This document shows positions 1 through 14,100 of a stretch of 64,000 nt of DNA, in pieces (positions within the stretch are counted from its first letter, which is position 1; every line of letters starts with the position of its first letter). Below the pieces are notes generated by a model. It saw only the letters and a program-made list of their open reading frames with translations. It was not told where the DNA came from and did no database searches. The DNA is taken from assembly GCA_944472155.2 (NCBI GenBank), contig OX235277.1, positions 12,100,804 through 12,164,803 on the forward strand. Direction: 5' to 3'. This DNA is from Trichobilharzia szidati (lineage: Eukaryota > Platyhelminthes > Trematoda > Strigeidida > Schistosomatidae). Made by a program: the position numbers and the translations under genes.

Positions 1-894
1 TTGAAATAATTCGTGTTCCTTCTGAGTTTCGAACCTCGCTGATGAGTACCAACCATCTAGAAGTAGCGATTTAGCGTGCACCTTGATGGCTAAACATGCA
101 GATTGTTGTCCATATTGTAAAATCGACTGATGGAATTCAGTCTGAGTCAAACAAAGCACTAGACGCATGATACTAGTAAGTTTCCAATCAAAGAAATGTT
201 ACTCATCTAATTAAATTGAGGAAAACATGTTCTACATTCATTAGTAAGAAGTTTTCCTCGATGATAAGGTGTTGAAAATTCGTTTCCAATGACCTAAGTA
301 TTTGACAATTGACTTAGGGGATGAATTAGTTTTCAGGGACTCACTCGCAACTGAGTTCACGCAAAATCGATACAGATTGATGTTACTTTAATTGTGGTTT
401 GCTATGGAGTTCACTACGAATGTTTTATTCCGCACCATGGATGGTCCTCAGCCTGATGTTGATATTCCTTGTGATATTAGCTCATATGGCTTCAAATGTT
501 CACGTGTCATTCTGTGAAGTCAAGTACAATATGAATAAGTAGAAATCGTTTTCCTCTGTCCACTGTATCTTGTAGCACACTACAAAAAAAATCAATTACG
601 TACTTAGAGGGCTAGACTAGACAAAATCGTCCAATGAAATGGCTCAATGAAATCATGTGGTCCTCATCTAGAGTATGCAAATTTGAAAATATAAAAAATA
701 GAGAGATCCCACAGGGCTACGCAGACATATTACGCTAAAGGTTGCCTAAAATAAGCTGCTCACGATGAAAATGGGCTTCTGACTGGAGTTTATTTCTTTT
801 TTTCCGCATTATGAAAAGCTTCCATCTTTAGATTTTTAGAGGCAATTAACAGGAAGCTTTGCTCAACCTAGGTTTCGTGTTAGCTGTCACTCGC
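1..894. other. No gene seen: presumed intron upstream of exon 1
   Basis: AT-rich sequence with no supportable coding exon. Together with 1016-2061 it is read as the intron before the exon at 2062. A decayed short-repeat piece (about 1455-1545, containing GCTCGCTTTGTAACC) resembles the ribozyme-bearing repeats described below. Confidence 0.5.
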
Positions 895-1015
895 CAGACA
901 GCAAGATGTATCTTCGGCCTCGGAGGAACTCATGTTACTTCAGAGATTTGAACCAGCATCACTCAGTGATGCAGTCAGAGCCGTTATCACTGAGCTATTA
1001 AGGTTCAGGAATGAC
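895..1015 (-). repeat. tRNA-derived SINE head (box A and box B)
   Basis: On the minus strand, a box A-like TAGCTCAGTGATAACGG (complement of 981-997) is followed ~30 bases later by a box B-like GGTTCAAATCTC (complement of 942-953). This is the spacing of an internal pol III promoter. The flanks do not make an acceptor stem, so it is a SINE head and not a tRNA gene. Confidence 0.45.
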
Positions 1016-2061
1016 TTCCTATAGGATTGTATTTTTGATTGTACACTAATTACTGGCTAGTAGAGATACAAGGAGTAGTGGAATTCTCTTTCATCCAGTT
1101 TCTGGACTTCTGATCAGCACACACTGGTAACAACAACCAGAATCGGACCTCCATGTTACTAAGCTGACCAGTTGACTATTCAAATGTTGTGACAGAATCA
1201 AAAAGCCGATCATTTCCTACCTCCACCAATTCGTAGTATTTAGTGGTATCACTAGTAAACGTCTTTGACGAATACTTATCCTCTCTGTACTGGTGACTAC
1301 TCAGAAGAAAATCAATCGAAAACACACTAGTCAGTATTCAATGATCAACGAGGTCCACCTATTTGAATATGAAGACAAATAATTATCATAGTCTTTAGCT
1401 AATGATGCCGCTGTATAGTGCAAATTAGAAGAATTCAAAATCACATGGGATACTGAGTTCCTTCCCATTGGCTGAAGAGTCAAAGAGCTCGCTTTGTAAC
1501 CGGAAGATAAGAGATTCTATCCCTCCTAATATCAGTGGTGGGTACTGTCACAGTGTCCCAATTCACGACAACAATATGATGCAATCATATGCACTTAAGT
1601 CAATTGCTGTTTATTATTACATCTCCGCAAATGATTATTTTCGCGAAGTATATAACAGACTGCCGAAACTTTTCATTAAATTTATAATGTGCCTATTGAA
1701 TTCAGTATTCTAGTTGGACCTTTATTTTAAGTATGTGCCTACTGAACATAATCTTTTCCGTTAACAAATAAAGAAATATGTCCACAGTAGTGTGATGAAG
1801 TATGCTAGAGGCGACAGTACAAAGGCGTACCTATAGAGTTTAAAAATATATAGGAAAATCCAAACTGCTTTCCGGTAAATGTTTACAAAACAGCGCAAGT
1901 ATCTTTTTCAATAACTTATTTGCCTACCTGTATCTGTAACAGGATGTAAATATTTTCCTACTCAGTAACTTTTGATTTTTTCCATTGTTTTCTGCCGTTG
2001 TTTGTTATTGACTGATTGAACTGATTCTTTAATCCCTTTCCTTTTTTTTCTCTATATGAAG

Positions 2062-2154
2062 ACCCACCCGGTAAACCGACCATCAGAACAATATCCCGGT
2101 CACAAAGCGATGACAACTTGTATGTAAGACTACAGTGTGTACAGAATACAAGGT
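2062..2154 (+). CDS. Exon 1 seen: first half of Ig domain A
   Basis: A pyrimidine-rich tract ending in AG precedes the exon, and GTAAGT follows at 2155. Entry and exit are phase 1. The peptide starts with a PPG-K-P linker typical of the start of an Ig domain and contains the B-strand L-x-C (LQCVQNTR near the end). The codon split at 2154 joins to exon 2 as Ser. The N-terminal part of the gene must lie upstream, since this exon enters in phase 1 with no ATG. Confidence 0.75.
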
Positions 2155-5100
2155 GTAAGTTTTGTGTATTTGTGTATGCGTCCATTATTTACAAGATTTT
2201 TATTCCTATTATGAAGTGTTTGTGATTTCCGGTTCATAAACTGTTCTCTGTTTAACAAGAATAATAACAATATCAACTTTATCCTGAAAATTGTGTTTAC
2301 GCACACGGTAATCTCAGCGTCACATCTTGAGAATTATTTACTCCCCGTGAAAAATGTTCACCGACAGTGTATTACATGAAACAAGGTTGTTATATGTCAA
2401 GTTCTCTACAACATATCTCATTTTACTGTGTTGTTGAAGAACACAGTGGTAGGTTGGAAGTCGGTTAACAGTTTTTACATGAGTTCAGTGCCGCTGTCCT
2501 GTGGATATAACTGACTGTTTAACACAACGGAGAGAAACAGAGAAAATTAGGAGCAGTTCATTGCTTTAAGCAGTTTGAAATATTAAGCTGAAATATTAAG
2601 TTTCGTGCAACTTTACTTGACAGTTAAAGCAAAGAAGATAAATAAAATAGGAGATATGGAAATACTTTTGAAATAAATATTGAAAAGGATACTCACCTCA
2701 TACTGAAGTAATCAATAAAGGTGTTCTCCCGAAGGACAAGTAAAGACTTTGAATCTAAACTAACCAGCCTATAAGACATCCAACTCTACTTCTCCGTTAT
2801 TTCAGGAAGTGAAATGCGTCTAAGAAGATTCATGAAAGGATAAGAATATCATTCAAATTGTTAAATGACATTCACAGTCGAGGTCAAAGGTTATTCCGTT
2901 TAGTCGTGTTTTGCATGGCTACCTTTCATTGTTGTGTGATAAGGTGTAGTATCACACTTCCTAATTTTGTCTTCAATCAAAAATATCCTTAAGAATTAAA
3001 GTACCAGTGAAGAACAGATTCAATTCCATCATGTTTATAGAAAATACATTTCTGTTAGTAGGCTTTTTACTACATTTTACATTTATAAATTTTGGAGTGA
3101 CTGTAAGTTAGTCGTATAACAAATCGTGCAGCAGGAAATTGACATGATACGTGTACCTTTTTGGTTGGTGTGTAAGCGTAATGAACAGTAAGATTTTGGT
3201 TTCTATGATTAGGTGAGAAGGTTGTTCGTAGAATAGTTTGTTTACGTTGAAAGAAGTTGCACAGTTATAAACAGATTGGTCTTCTCTGTCAAAAAACAGT
3301 GTCATACAATAGTGATTGACATTCTACATATTGTTTATGGTTTGGTATTAACTTGAAAATGAAAAATACCCATTTATTATAAATGACAAAAGTCTGAGGA
3401 CAGCAAGGAATATTCCTATCGTAAATTTACTTCAAAGCTATATTGTGATATGGAGTTATAAAAAGGTATGGGTGCACCTGTGAAGTTGTTTGATAGGAAA
3501 ATAGGTACTAGATTAAACATCCAAAAAAATACGGATAGATTACAGAACTTACTTCAGAGGTCTGACTCAAATTCATCACCTAATGTATCTAGATCACATA
3601 TGATAATTCATATATTCATTATTTTTCCTGCTATGTGGTTTCATACTTTAATAATTATTCTCAACAGTTGACTTTGCTAGGCATTTACAAGACCTCTCTG
3701 AACACTGTAAAAGCTGGATAGTCTCTGTCATCCTTGGAAGAGTAGTATACATTGAATGTGAGAACATTTTCTCATGAAAATAAAGGCGTCTTCGTTTCGA
3801 GGGGAATATGTGGCTTCAACAACAGGTCTTCATTTCTCTTCAGCTGACCTCACGACTGCCCATAGTCTCTCATCTACTCATCATACGACTCCATCTCTAT
3901 CACACTGGAACCTACGCCTAACTCGTCGTTTCCAATTTGAGTTCCACTCGAGGACCTGGTGCACGATATCATCCTCAGTGGCTACGCGGTCCATCTCCAT
4001 TTTCTTCAACATATTCATTGAGTGATAGGTCCTTAGTTAGTTTGCTCCTAGGGGTTCTGGTTACGAATTCTTTCGGACCGTTTGGTCATTTATTTAAAAC
4101 GAATGCAGTCGTCCGTAAAATTCTGTGGTAGTCTTTAGGAAGTGCTTTTTTGTGACTACTCCTGCAAGTTTATGACCCATTCAAAGGGCTGTCTGACTTT
4201 ACATTAGTGATGCAAATCCTAATTTTATTGTTAATGCCGGAGACATAAGATTGCAAAACTTATTTTAGAGTGATGAAGGTTTGTTTTGTCTTTGAGAATC
4301 GCGTTTTTATATTTTCGTTTTGGTAGTTGAACCAACTGTGCCGACATAAGTGAAGGAAGTGATCTCTTTCAGATTGGTTATCTTCACAAACTCCGTTTTC
4401 TCTGAGTTGACTTGAAGTCCAATCTTCGGCGGCTGCTTCGGTTTTGACTTGTAAGTCTTGTAGTTTGTTTGACGTAATACATGAATCGTCAGCGAAATCC
4501 AGATCTTCAAGTGTCCAACGCATTCCTGCCTTCTCGCTCCTTACTCACAGTTTACTGCATAATACAGTCTAACACAATTAGGAATACCGTCGGTGATAAT
4601 AGGCAGCCTTGTCTTGCTATTGTATTCACTAAAAACGCATCTCTTAATTCCCCGGTTCGGATCACGTGACACTACCACATAACCATTAGATTAAGTTCAA
4701 AAAAATTTGAGGCACTCCATAGTGTTGAAGTTTTGTCCAAATTACTTCGCAGTCAAAGCTGTCGGAGGCGTTTTCAAAGTCACTGGAGTTAAAGCAGAGA
4801 TTTGATTGTAATTCTACGCTGTTTTTGACGATATCACATAACAGCTAGAATATACAACAGTGATTATATTTCCTTTACAGCACCTGGACTTCCTGCTCCA
4901 TCTGTCAAATGGATGTGGATTCCACAGTCTTGTAAAACAATGAAATCATCCTCGTCAAATTCATTGTCTCCACTTCCAATCAAACCAAAGACTATAGAAT
5001 ATGAAGATCAAATCCTGATTAATTTAACTGATCTACACATCGACGGCTTGTATTATTGTGAAATGAAGAATGAAGTTGGAAATGCAATTAGTGAACCAAC

Positions 5101-8100
5101 AAATATTACTGTACATGGTAAGCTAGATGGATTTTATTGATGCTCATAAGTAGGTATCTAAGCAAATATATGTATATATTTGTATACTTTCCTTTTCCTT
5201 TTTTTCCTTCACGTTCCCCAGTGGAACATAGGGCTTCAAGCTAGTGGCTTGAAGTTTCTGTTGCAGTGTTCATTTTACAGGATGGGGTTGCTAGCCTCAT
5301 GTCCAACCTTTCCTCTTCACCAGCATTACTTCTGGCTTAGCGAGGTGAAGGAGTTCGCCGGCCGGGGATCAAACCCTGGACCATGTGCATGGTCGGCAAG
5401 CGTCCTAACCGCTATGCCACCGACGCATATATTTGTATACGATGTTACTTAATTTGCAATAATTCCCATACTACTATTAATTTACATCGAAATCGATTTC
5501 TAAGTAGAAAAAATCTTGTTAATTTAAAGTTTTATTCATGCTTGAAAGATGGAAATCAACCATGTCAAATGAAACTAGCACTGGATTACTTTCCTATGTG
5601 ATGTTTTCTGGCTAAATATCAACCTTCATCATCGATAAGATTATACTTTGATAAATCACACAGTGTTATACAGTAATATTAACTCATGACGTTTCTAGCA
5701 CAAACTATTGCTCATAATCATATCACATGATTCTCAATAAAGCAGGAATTATGGTGGCATTCAAACCTACAAACTCACTCACAGACAAGCACTGTAGGCT
5801 AAAAGACCTGCTGGGCCCAATAAAATAAAATAATACAATTTACAAAATACCTTGCAATCACTGTGAATTAAGTCTACTATATAGGTGAAAATAGTAGATC
5901 AGGTGGAGTAGTCAGATTGTCAGAACATAAGAATTTAGCTAAAGTAAGAATGGTTGACCCCGAGAAGAAAAGTTATTTAGAAAAAAGCTCAATAGTTGCA
6001 TTGCATGCAACAACACACAATCACACAATAGGGTGGAAGAGGGTTGAAATCCTAAGAAGTAATCTTTGTAGATGGAGAGAGATTGATTATTGAATCCTGG
6101 GTCATTGAGTCTTCACACAACACATGCAACAGAAATAACTCAATGTAAAGTATCAGAAATATGTAAGATATTATTTCCACCAGTTAAAATAGAAGAGGAT
6201 AATAAATAGTCTAAAAATTCTATTTCAATTCACATACATTATAACATTATAACAAGTAGCTTATTATGACTATAAAGACACTCGTCTTATTTCCCATCTG
6301 ATTTTAATTAATGAATAACACTCATATTATTATTTCTGAATGTACATTATCTCATGTTAATTTTTATTCAAATATGTAGTCAATTCCACACATGTATATA
6401 AATGAAGCAAGAAAGTTGTATGAGTGAGTAACTTGATATGATTATGATTGGCAATAGTTTGTGCTCGGTACGTGGTTATCAGTTAATATTACTGTATAAC
6501 ACTGTGTGATTTATCAAAATAAAATCTTATCCATAATGGAATTATACTCTACCTCAGTGGCCAAGTTTCATACTTATATAAATATCAACCTCTGTTTATT
6601 ATGTGATAACTGATATCTCCTTCACCATTTCTTATGCAGTTGTAGAACATTTCAGTTTCCCCATAGTCTTCACGCACACTGGAATTATCACCTTTTCCGT
6701 TTCAGTTTAATTTTATAACCTGCATATTATAAGTTCCTTGGGTTTCGAGTGGTACATGGGGCGTTACTAGCATACGACAGTTTTGCTCTGTTCATCATAA
6801 CTGTTCTTCTCTGGTTCCGTGTATGCTAAAAAACACTGATCTCTTCTTCAAATGATGTCCTCAGCTACAACATCCATCTTGTCGTTCTTCATTCGAGTTG
6901 CACCCGACAGTCTGACTCGCCACCTCACTCAGCCGTCCCTCTACAGCACTTTCAATCCATCTTCAATTTCATCTGCATATTTACCTGGCGATGGGTTCTC
7001 ACTGGTTCGTTGTCAGTGTTGCTTGCCACCTATGTTTTATGGTTGGCCATCTGATCCTCAGTACAGAGGATGGTATTCAGCTTTTGATGAATGTCTACAA
7101 CTGGCTGTTGGAATTGTTTCCGTGACGAGTGAAATAACACTCTGAATCATGTGGAAGTGATAATTTCACACTATTGGTTTGTAGGGTCTTAGTTTGATTG
7201 GGTGGAGGATTTCACCATGATCTGACATCAATTATAGAGCCACTGAAAAAGCTGGGAGTACTGGACAGCTGCTCCATCCTAGTCTGGGACTCTTCGTCAG
7301 TATGCACCCATCGCCAGGGTTTGAACACAGAGCCTTCTGGTTACAAGCCGAGCTCGTAGACCAATTAGCCACTAGGACCCAATCCATTGGTCCATGAATT
7401 CTAACTTCTGCCGATTCATGACATAGCTCGACCACTTCGCAATGTCTTCTTCGATGTCAGCTGATGGTGAAATCCTCCAGGGAATCAAACAAAATCCCTA
7501 CAAAACCAATACTTGAAAATTGATATGATGCTCACTGTCTACTGCCTTTATTCAGGCAGTTACCTGGCATTCTCGTGGGAAGCTGTGAACAGTAGGATAC
7601 AGCAGGTTGAAGGTGAGGCAGTAACTCATCGAGGAAGTCATTGTGAAGTGATCGCGCTATGTCATGAGTTGGCAGAAGTTAGAATACATGGGCCAATGGA
7701 TCTAGTATCAGTGGCTCGCTAGCTTTGTAACCAGAAGGTACTGTGTTGGAACCGTGGTGGTGGGTGCGTACCGATGAAGAGTCACAAACTAGGAGGAAAC
7801 AGCTGTCCAGTACTTCCAGGCTTTGCAATAGTTCTCAAACTGATGACGAAATCCTTCAACCTTCTTTGGTTGTTCCAATGTTGCTTAAGTTTCTCTAACT
7901 AATTGTTTTCGAGCCTCGTTGGGTATCTTGATCACCTCTGTCTTCTCTGAATTCACTTACTATAAAATTTGGTTAGTTTACTCAGACTAGAAAATGTACT
8001 TCGTCTGAAGTTATTCATCGGGATCTTCTTCATTTGCGAACTGTTTTAATACTAACTACCGACGTTTGTAAGATACTTGATGTGTTTGCTGTGTATATGC

Positions 8101-11100
8101 ATGTAAAATACGCATATAATAATAATATAATAATAATAATACGCATATATAATATTCGCACCTCCTAACTCCCATCTCAAGTTGAAAATTATTAATTCAA
8201 TTTTGTTTCCATGCTCATTGTCACACACTTGATATACATTCTAATACTGTGTAATTTTGTTTCTAAGCCTCTCGTAAAAACCATATCTAGTTGGAAATAA
8301 TTATCACCTTTTATTCACCATCGTAATTACGTAGAATCAAACAAGAATTGTCTCCATGTAAAATTATGTATTTAAATGCGATTGTACAGCTTTTGAGAAT
8401 GAAATCGCCGAAAAGATATCTTTGCTGAACTTCTTGTTCTCTTCTTTCTAATGCATATAATATAGTTGTAATGCTGTATTATAAGTGCATTTTCAACAAT
8501 GCCTACTTCTCTTGCTTCAATAACCTTTGCAGACAAAATACTTGACGTTAACTACATCCTTATTTTTCGGCATTTTCCCTTTAAGACTGCAATAACTAAT
8601 TCAAGTAGATAGGAACATATTAAATCCTGAAATATATATGCGTAATCAATAGAAAAGGGAAAAAAAAAAAGACTTTTCATGTATGCCTTGTTCCTCTTTT
8701 TTTTCTACAAACTCTACATTATCGTCTTTATCGAATGCCGATTTGTTTTGATTTATGCAGGCTTCAACTTTTCTTCCATCCTCTTGCCTCACATTTGTTA
8801 TCTTTGCTCTTTTCCTTCATACAACTAAATGATATGCAAGAACATTGGTGAGAGAGAGACGTAGTCGTTTGATGCTTATCGCAAAAAAATTATTAATGGT
8901 ATTTCCAAAACCTTTGAACAGAAGAACCAGGGTGTATAATGACGTAGAAGATGGTTGTTCTCTCTGTCTAATGATTGACTTGGCAAGTGGGGGGGGGGAA
9001 TTAGTGACTATTCCTCCTTTGAATTTATTTGTTGGATAAGGTGATATGTGGAATAGTTGTGATGATAAAAATATTATTTATCTGTTAAATTATTTCTTGT
9101 ATTTTCAACTTGCTGATCAAGGTACTCCTCAGACATCCTTGAAGCATCATCAGTAGAAACAGACTTATTAAAAGAGACTGGACACTTCAGTCCATAATAA
9201 TAAGCCCATGGGAAGGAAAAAAATTAGACAAACAAAGTAAGAACTTATCCTAATCGCGCAAATTGTGGCTCTGACGAACTGAGAGGTCTCATGAATAATG
9301 CTGAGTCACAGTTGGAACGCTAACAATCACCTATGATCACAGATAAATCAAGCTTATTGATAGGACCCAGCATAAAATAGTATATCATCCTTTCTCACGA
9401 ATCGTGTGATTTATCTTGTGATGGAGTTACTATGTGAACGTATCATTTCTCACACATACTGTGATCAGTTCGTCGTCTTTTGTCCCACCTTGGTCTTTGT
9501 CGTATCACCAAACATTCAAAATATAAATATCGTGTTTTGTTTCCTAACCGAGATATTATACAGTATTTTATAGTCACAGGCAGGCCTTTGTCTTTTGATA
9601 TTTGCTTGGCTCAGTGAATCGGAAGGTACAACGGACAAATAGAGATATAGGCGTACCAGTTGAGTTCTTCGTTATAGTAATGAACAGGCGCAGACATAGT
9701 TCAGTTTACTTCAGTTATAACAAATTAGCAACGGAGTTATAGCAAATTGACGACGCGTTAGTTCCGTTCAGTTATAACACTTATGAGTATCAAAATGGAC
9801 GAAATGTACATCCTGGAAATGTTCTACCTTTACATGAACTCGGAGTTCATGATGCTGTGAAAAATGTTACATTGCGTTTTTGCCATTTTTTTCAATGACC
9901 TTTAGAAATGGATAAGTGTCATTACCGTTCAAAAGAAGACATTTTCTTACAGGACATTTCATTCACTTACGTAATATGATCAGGAAATTTCATCGAATAT
10001 GATTTGTTCATCGAAAAACTTAGCAGTTGATTTTATTCGTAAAGTCCCTAATGTTGTTAGCAATCGTTGAACTTAACATTTTGACGCAACAACTCTTCAT
10101 TAATAGATGCTTTCAGCTGAACAGCGAATTAAGAGCCTGTGTTCCAGTACAGCAGAAATGATAACAGGGATCTTTATTTGTTTCAGTTTAAATTTCGCGA
10201 CCCAGTTTAAAACCGACTGATATCTGACAGATGTTTCCTCCTCCACCCATGATCACATGCGAGATACAACCGGAAACCTTCAAGTCAGAGGGCGAACCCG
10301 CTGATTATTTGGTTAGTTGGTCTTTGAATCCTGACTTCTATCCATTGAAGATGTACAGCCTTAATGAGAGGCAATGACTTTGTCGAATGCTTTTCTTCAC
10401 CTATGACTTGTTGAATACAGCTGGTCAATAATGTGAAATATCCCTTGCTTCATCTGTTATTTCATATGAGTCGTTCAAATGTCATAATATTAAGTCACAG
10501 TATAATGATAACTGGAATAACAGCACTGGCATTACATGATTTCTGTTATGTTTGAACACGTAGTCAATAATTTAGTCTAACATTTGCCAACATACGTCAA
10601 GTTAGTGTATGAATATGCGGACTATCACTGTGGAGTGTAAATAAAGTTGAGTGTCACGAACAGAACAAATTTACAGATATCTGTTACTTTCTAGTCTTGC
10701 ATTCAGCATCTTGAGTATACAAACAAAATCGCTGCTGTCGTACACAATTTGAAATTTCTCTGCAGTGTGGAAACTTAGAAAATTATTCCACACAGATGGC
10801 AATAAATAAAATCTCAAGTGGCTGTTACCGACAGTTTAATACTGATTCCAATAATCTTGAATAAATAAACTTATATATAAAAACCAGACAAAGTTTCTCT
10901 ATTCAAATTCACTCTGCCATACAGATGATGATCTTAGGAATACGATCAGTTTTTGAGGTTGTTATCAGTTATAGCAATATCTGACAGCCACTCACCTCAA
11001 AGTGGCTTTCATCTTCAAATAAACATATCTCTCAGTCTTCTATAGTTGGTTTTTTAGGATTAGTTTTGTTTTTACCAGTTGACCACGGATTGATATCAGT

Positions 11101-14100
11101 TAGAGAACCATTGAAAACCAGCATGGAGTACCAGGTAGATGTTTCATCCTAGTAACAATCCAATCCCTACAAACCAGCTCTTGAAAACTAATCTCATGAT
11201 CGCTAGTGACTTGCTACAAGACGAAGTTTCTTGGAGTTCTAGTGAGAACTCATGACCATTAAGGTCCATCCAGTAAAGTGTGGGGATGGATGTCCTACCG
11301 ATGAAATTGGTTGGGGTCGCGCTAAATTACGAATTGGTAGAAGTTAGAATTTATTGGCCAATATCTCTCAATCAACAGAAAACGAGTACACCCACCACTG
11401 AATTTTGGTAATATTAACCAGTTGTCCATGAAGGTGTAGTAGGAATAGGATTCAGACCTGAGACCAACTAGATGAAAGATATTTGCTTAAGCTTCTGGAC
11501 TAATATTTATTATGGTATTTCTTAGCATAAAGTTTTCTGTAACACATAAATGTATTAACGAAAAATCATCTACTATTCCATTTTTGTTTCAAGAATCGCC
11601 TCAAATTGTGGAAGGACCAAACCTTGAACATATTATGAACCCATCATTTAACTTTAATTCATCTCCTCGTCTTCGGTGTGTTGCTCATGGTAAACCGGCA
11701 CCTCATATTACTTGGCTGCATAATAATGCTGTGATAAGCACAAGTCGTGTGCCGAGTTCGAATGACGTAAGTAAATCGCCTAAGTGTTTTGTTTTAGTAT
11801 AGCGTCATTTTTAAGTATTGCTCACTTTATTTAATTAAGATTACCACAATTACTTATTTTATATTTTAATCGATTGTATTTGCTCAAACATTTATACATG
11901 TTTTAATAAGGTTATTAGGTTACAGTACCTTTATTCCTGCTTTAGGCAGATTTATTCTCACTGAAATTCTAGGCATTAGGCAACATGTCAGTTCACTGGT
12001 ATTTTCTCGTTACCAGTTGCTAACGCCTAACAAATAAAATGAAATAGGAATATAACTGACAGCCGTAATGACATATAAAGGAAAACAATCACATTTTTAG
12101 CCAAATGAGTGTCAGCTTCCACTAGTATCCACAAACTGAGATCCGTATCACGCGTGAACACCTCTCAGAGTATACTGAACTTTCCTTTGGGAAATACGAA
12201 ATTTAATGCCTATATCATAAGGAAGGTTCAGCTGATAATGTCCCATAAAAACGTCGTTTGTCTTTCCTATCACTGATATTCACTTATTTGTTCAGTGCGT
12301 CAATCGGCTGCTGCCTTCTCCCGCTTTCTTCACAGTAATCCATCTTCTGCTTTCAAGTATTAGTATTCAGCTATACGTAGTCCTAAGTGTTGCTCGTGCA
12401 TAAAATGTCTAAACAGGTTTCTTTCCTGTCAGATTTCGGAAAGCTCCAGTTTTCTTCCATAAGAACGTCCTCCAGGATATTGCTTGATGCCTTCGACTTT
12501 CTCCTGATGACTGAGGTGAAGGAGTCTTTTGTAGCCTCTTCCTTCAGTATGAATGCTGAACTTGAATTAATGACTATCCCATGGAGATTATTGACGGTTT
12601 AGTTACAACTTTGAGAGTCAAATTATATTCCATCTGCTCTTACAGATTCCTACCTATTCTATAGCTTATCGTCTTTCTTCTTTTGCGATCTACACATTCT
12701 TGCCAGCCAACGAGCCTCAAACGTTTTTGAAACATTCAGTGTCCATATGCACACTTTTTTCTTTCATCAACATAAGACACATCAATTAATTAGCTTCCTG
12801 AAATATATATTTACCGCTGACACCATTTATTCTTGAATTGAAGAGTGTCTCATATTCAAGAGGAAAGTGAGCCCACTATTTCAAATGGCTAGATTAATAG
12901 GTCCACGAACACCTTGTATGTTTCCTCAGGCATAGGATCGGATAGTTAACTGGGCTGCGTGCCACAGGCATTTAGATAACTTTTTTACATAAAACGTAAA
13001 TGTTATGAGATCAAACCGTCTTAACCTTCCATACTGCATGGTCTGAATAAGGTTGGCTGTATACCGCAATAATGAACTACTAGAGATGTTTCGTTTGTTA
13101 ATGACGAAACCAGGATTCGGGCCAGAGGCTTGAAGTCACACTTCAGTAAGAGCCAGAGAGGTTGAATAAATGAAACGCTTGAAGAATAAAGTACTCTTTT
13201 TACACACAAACACATTCAAGTATATCTAATCAGAAATTCCTTGAATAACTTGATAATACGGAGAAATATGACTTTTAGGATGAAGTGATAAGATCATTGG
13301 ATAAAAATGAACGTATCCTAGTTCCTTCTTTCCTGTTTTAGTTTCAGTCAGTATTGTTCCGGTGTTCGTTAAAAATATCTTTTTCAACAGTTCACCTATA
13401 ATGACAATTAAATGAAACAGTCTCACACACATAATCATATTATGCATTACAATGACAATAACCATAAATACCTTGATGACATATTTTACCTCTCTCCATA
13501 GCATCTCTGTTCATGGAAGAAAGTACAGACAAATGTAAGGTGTATTGGATTAGAAACAGGTTCTTATACTTGGGAGACAACTAGTGAATTAATATGGGAG
13601 CCTATCCTTCCATCTTCTTATTCTCACACCGGTGAAGTAAACGCAAGAGACTCTAATGAAACCAAACGATTTCAGTCTACATGTCAGTCATTCGAGATAG
13701 CAAATGAAGGGATTTACACGTGTCAAGCAACAAATGATTACGGTGTCGAATACTCTAATTCTGTTCAGATGGTTCTAAAATGTAAGTTAATATTTTAATT
13801 ACCCCTGGTTATACAGTCATTACAGCGATTACTTTGTGTTACCTTAATTTTCGCAACAGTAAGAGTGGTAAAAGCTGGTTATGCTTTTTCATACATTCTG
13901 ATAAATCAAAATATTACAGCTGGTCAGTCATGTACCTTTATATCAAAAGTAGTGGCATCTTTGACTGCAGCATGCGGTGATGGAGGTTCACATATTAGGA
14001 GAGGCATTGTTCATTCTAGCTTACAAATACGAGTGTTGAAAAGCGCGGCAGTGATATCTGAGGACTGTACTTACTCCAACCACCTTGCATCCGTTTCTAA

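Noticed and set aside
1958..2185. Minus-strand 75-codon frame overlapping exon 1
   Set aside because: It is the shadow of the plus-strand Ig exon, which has splice sites and a matching partner exon.
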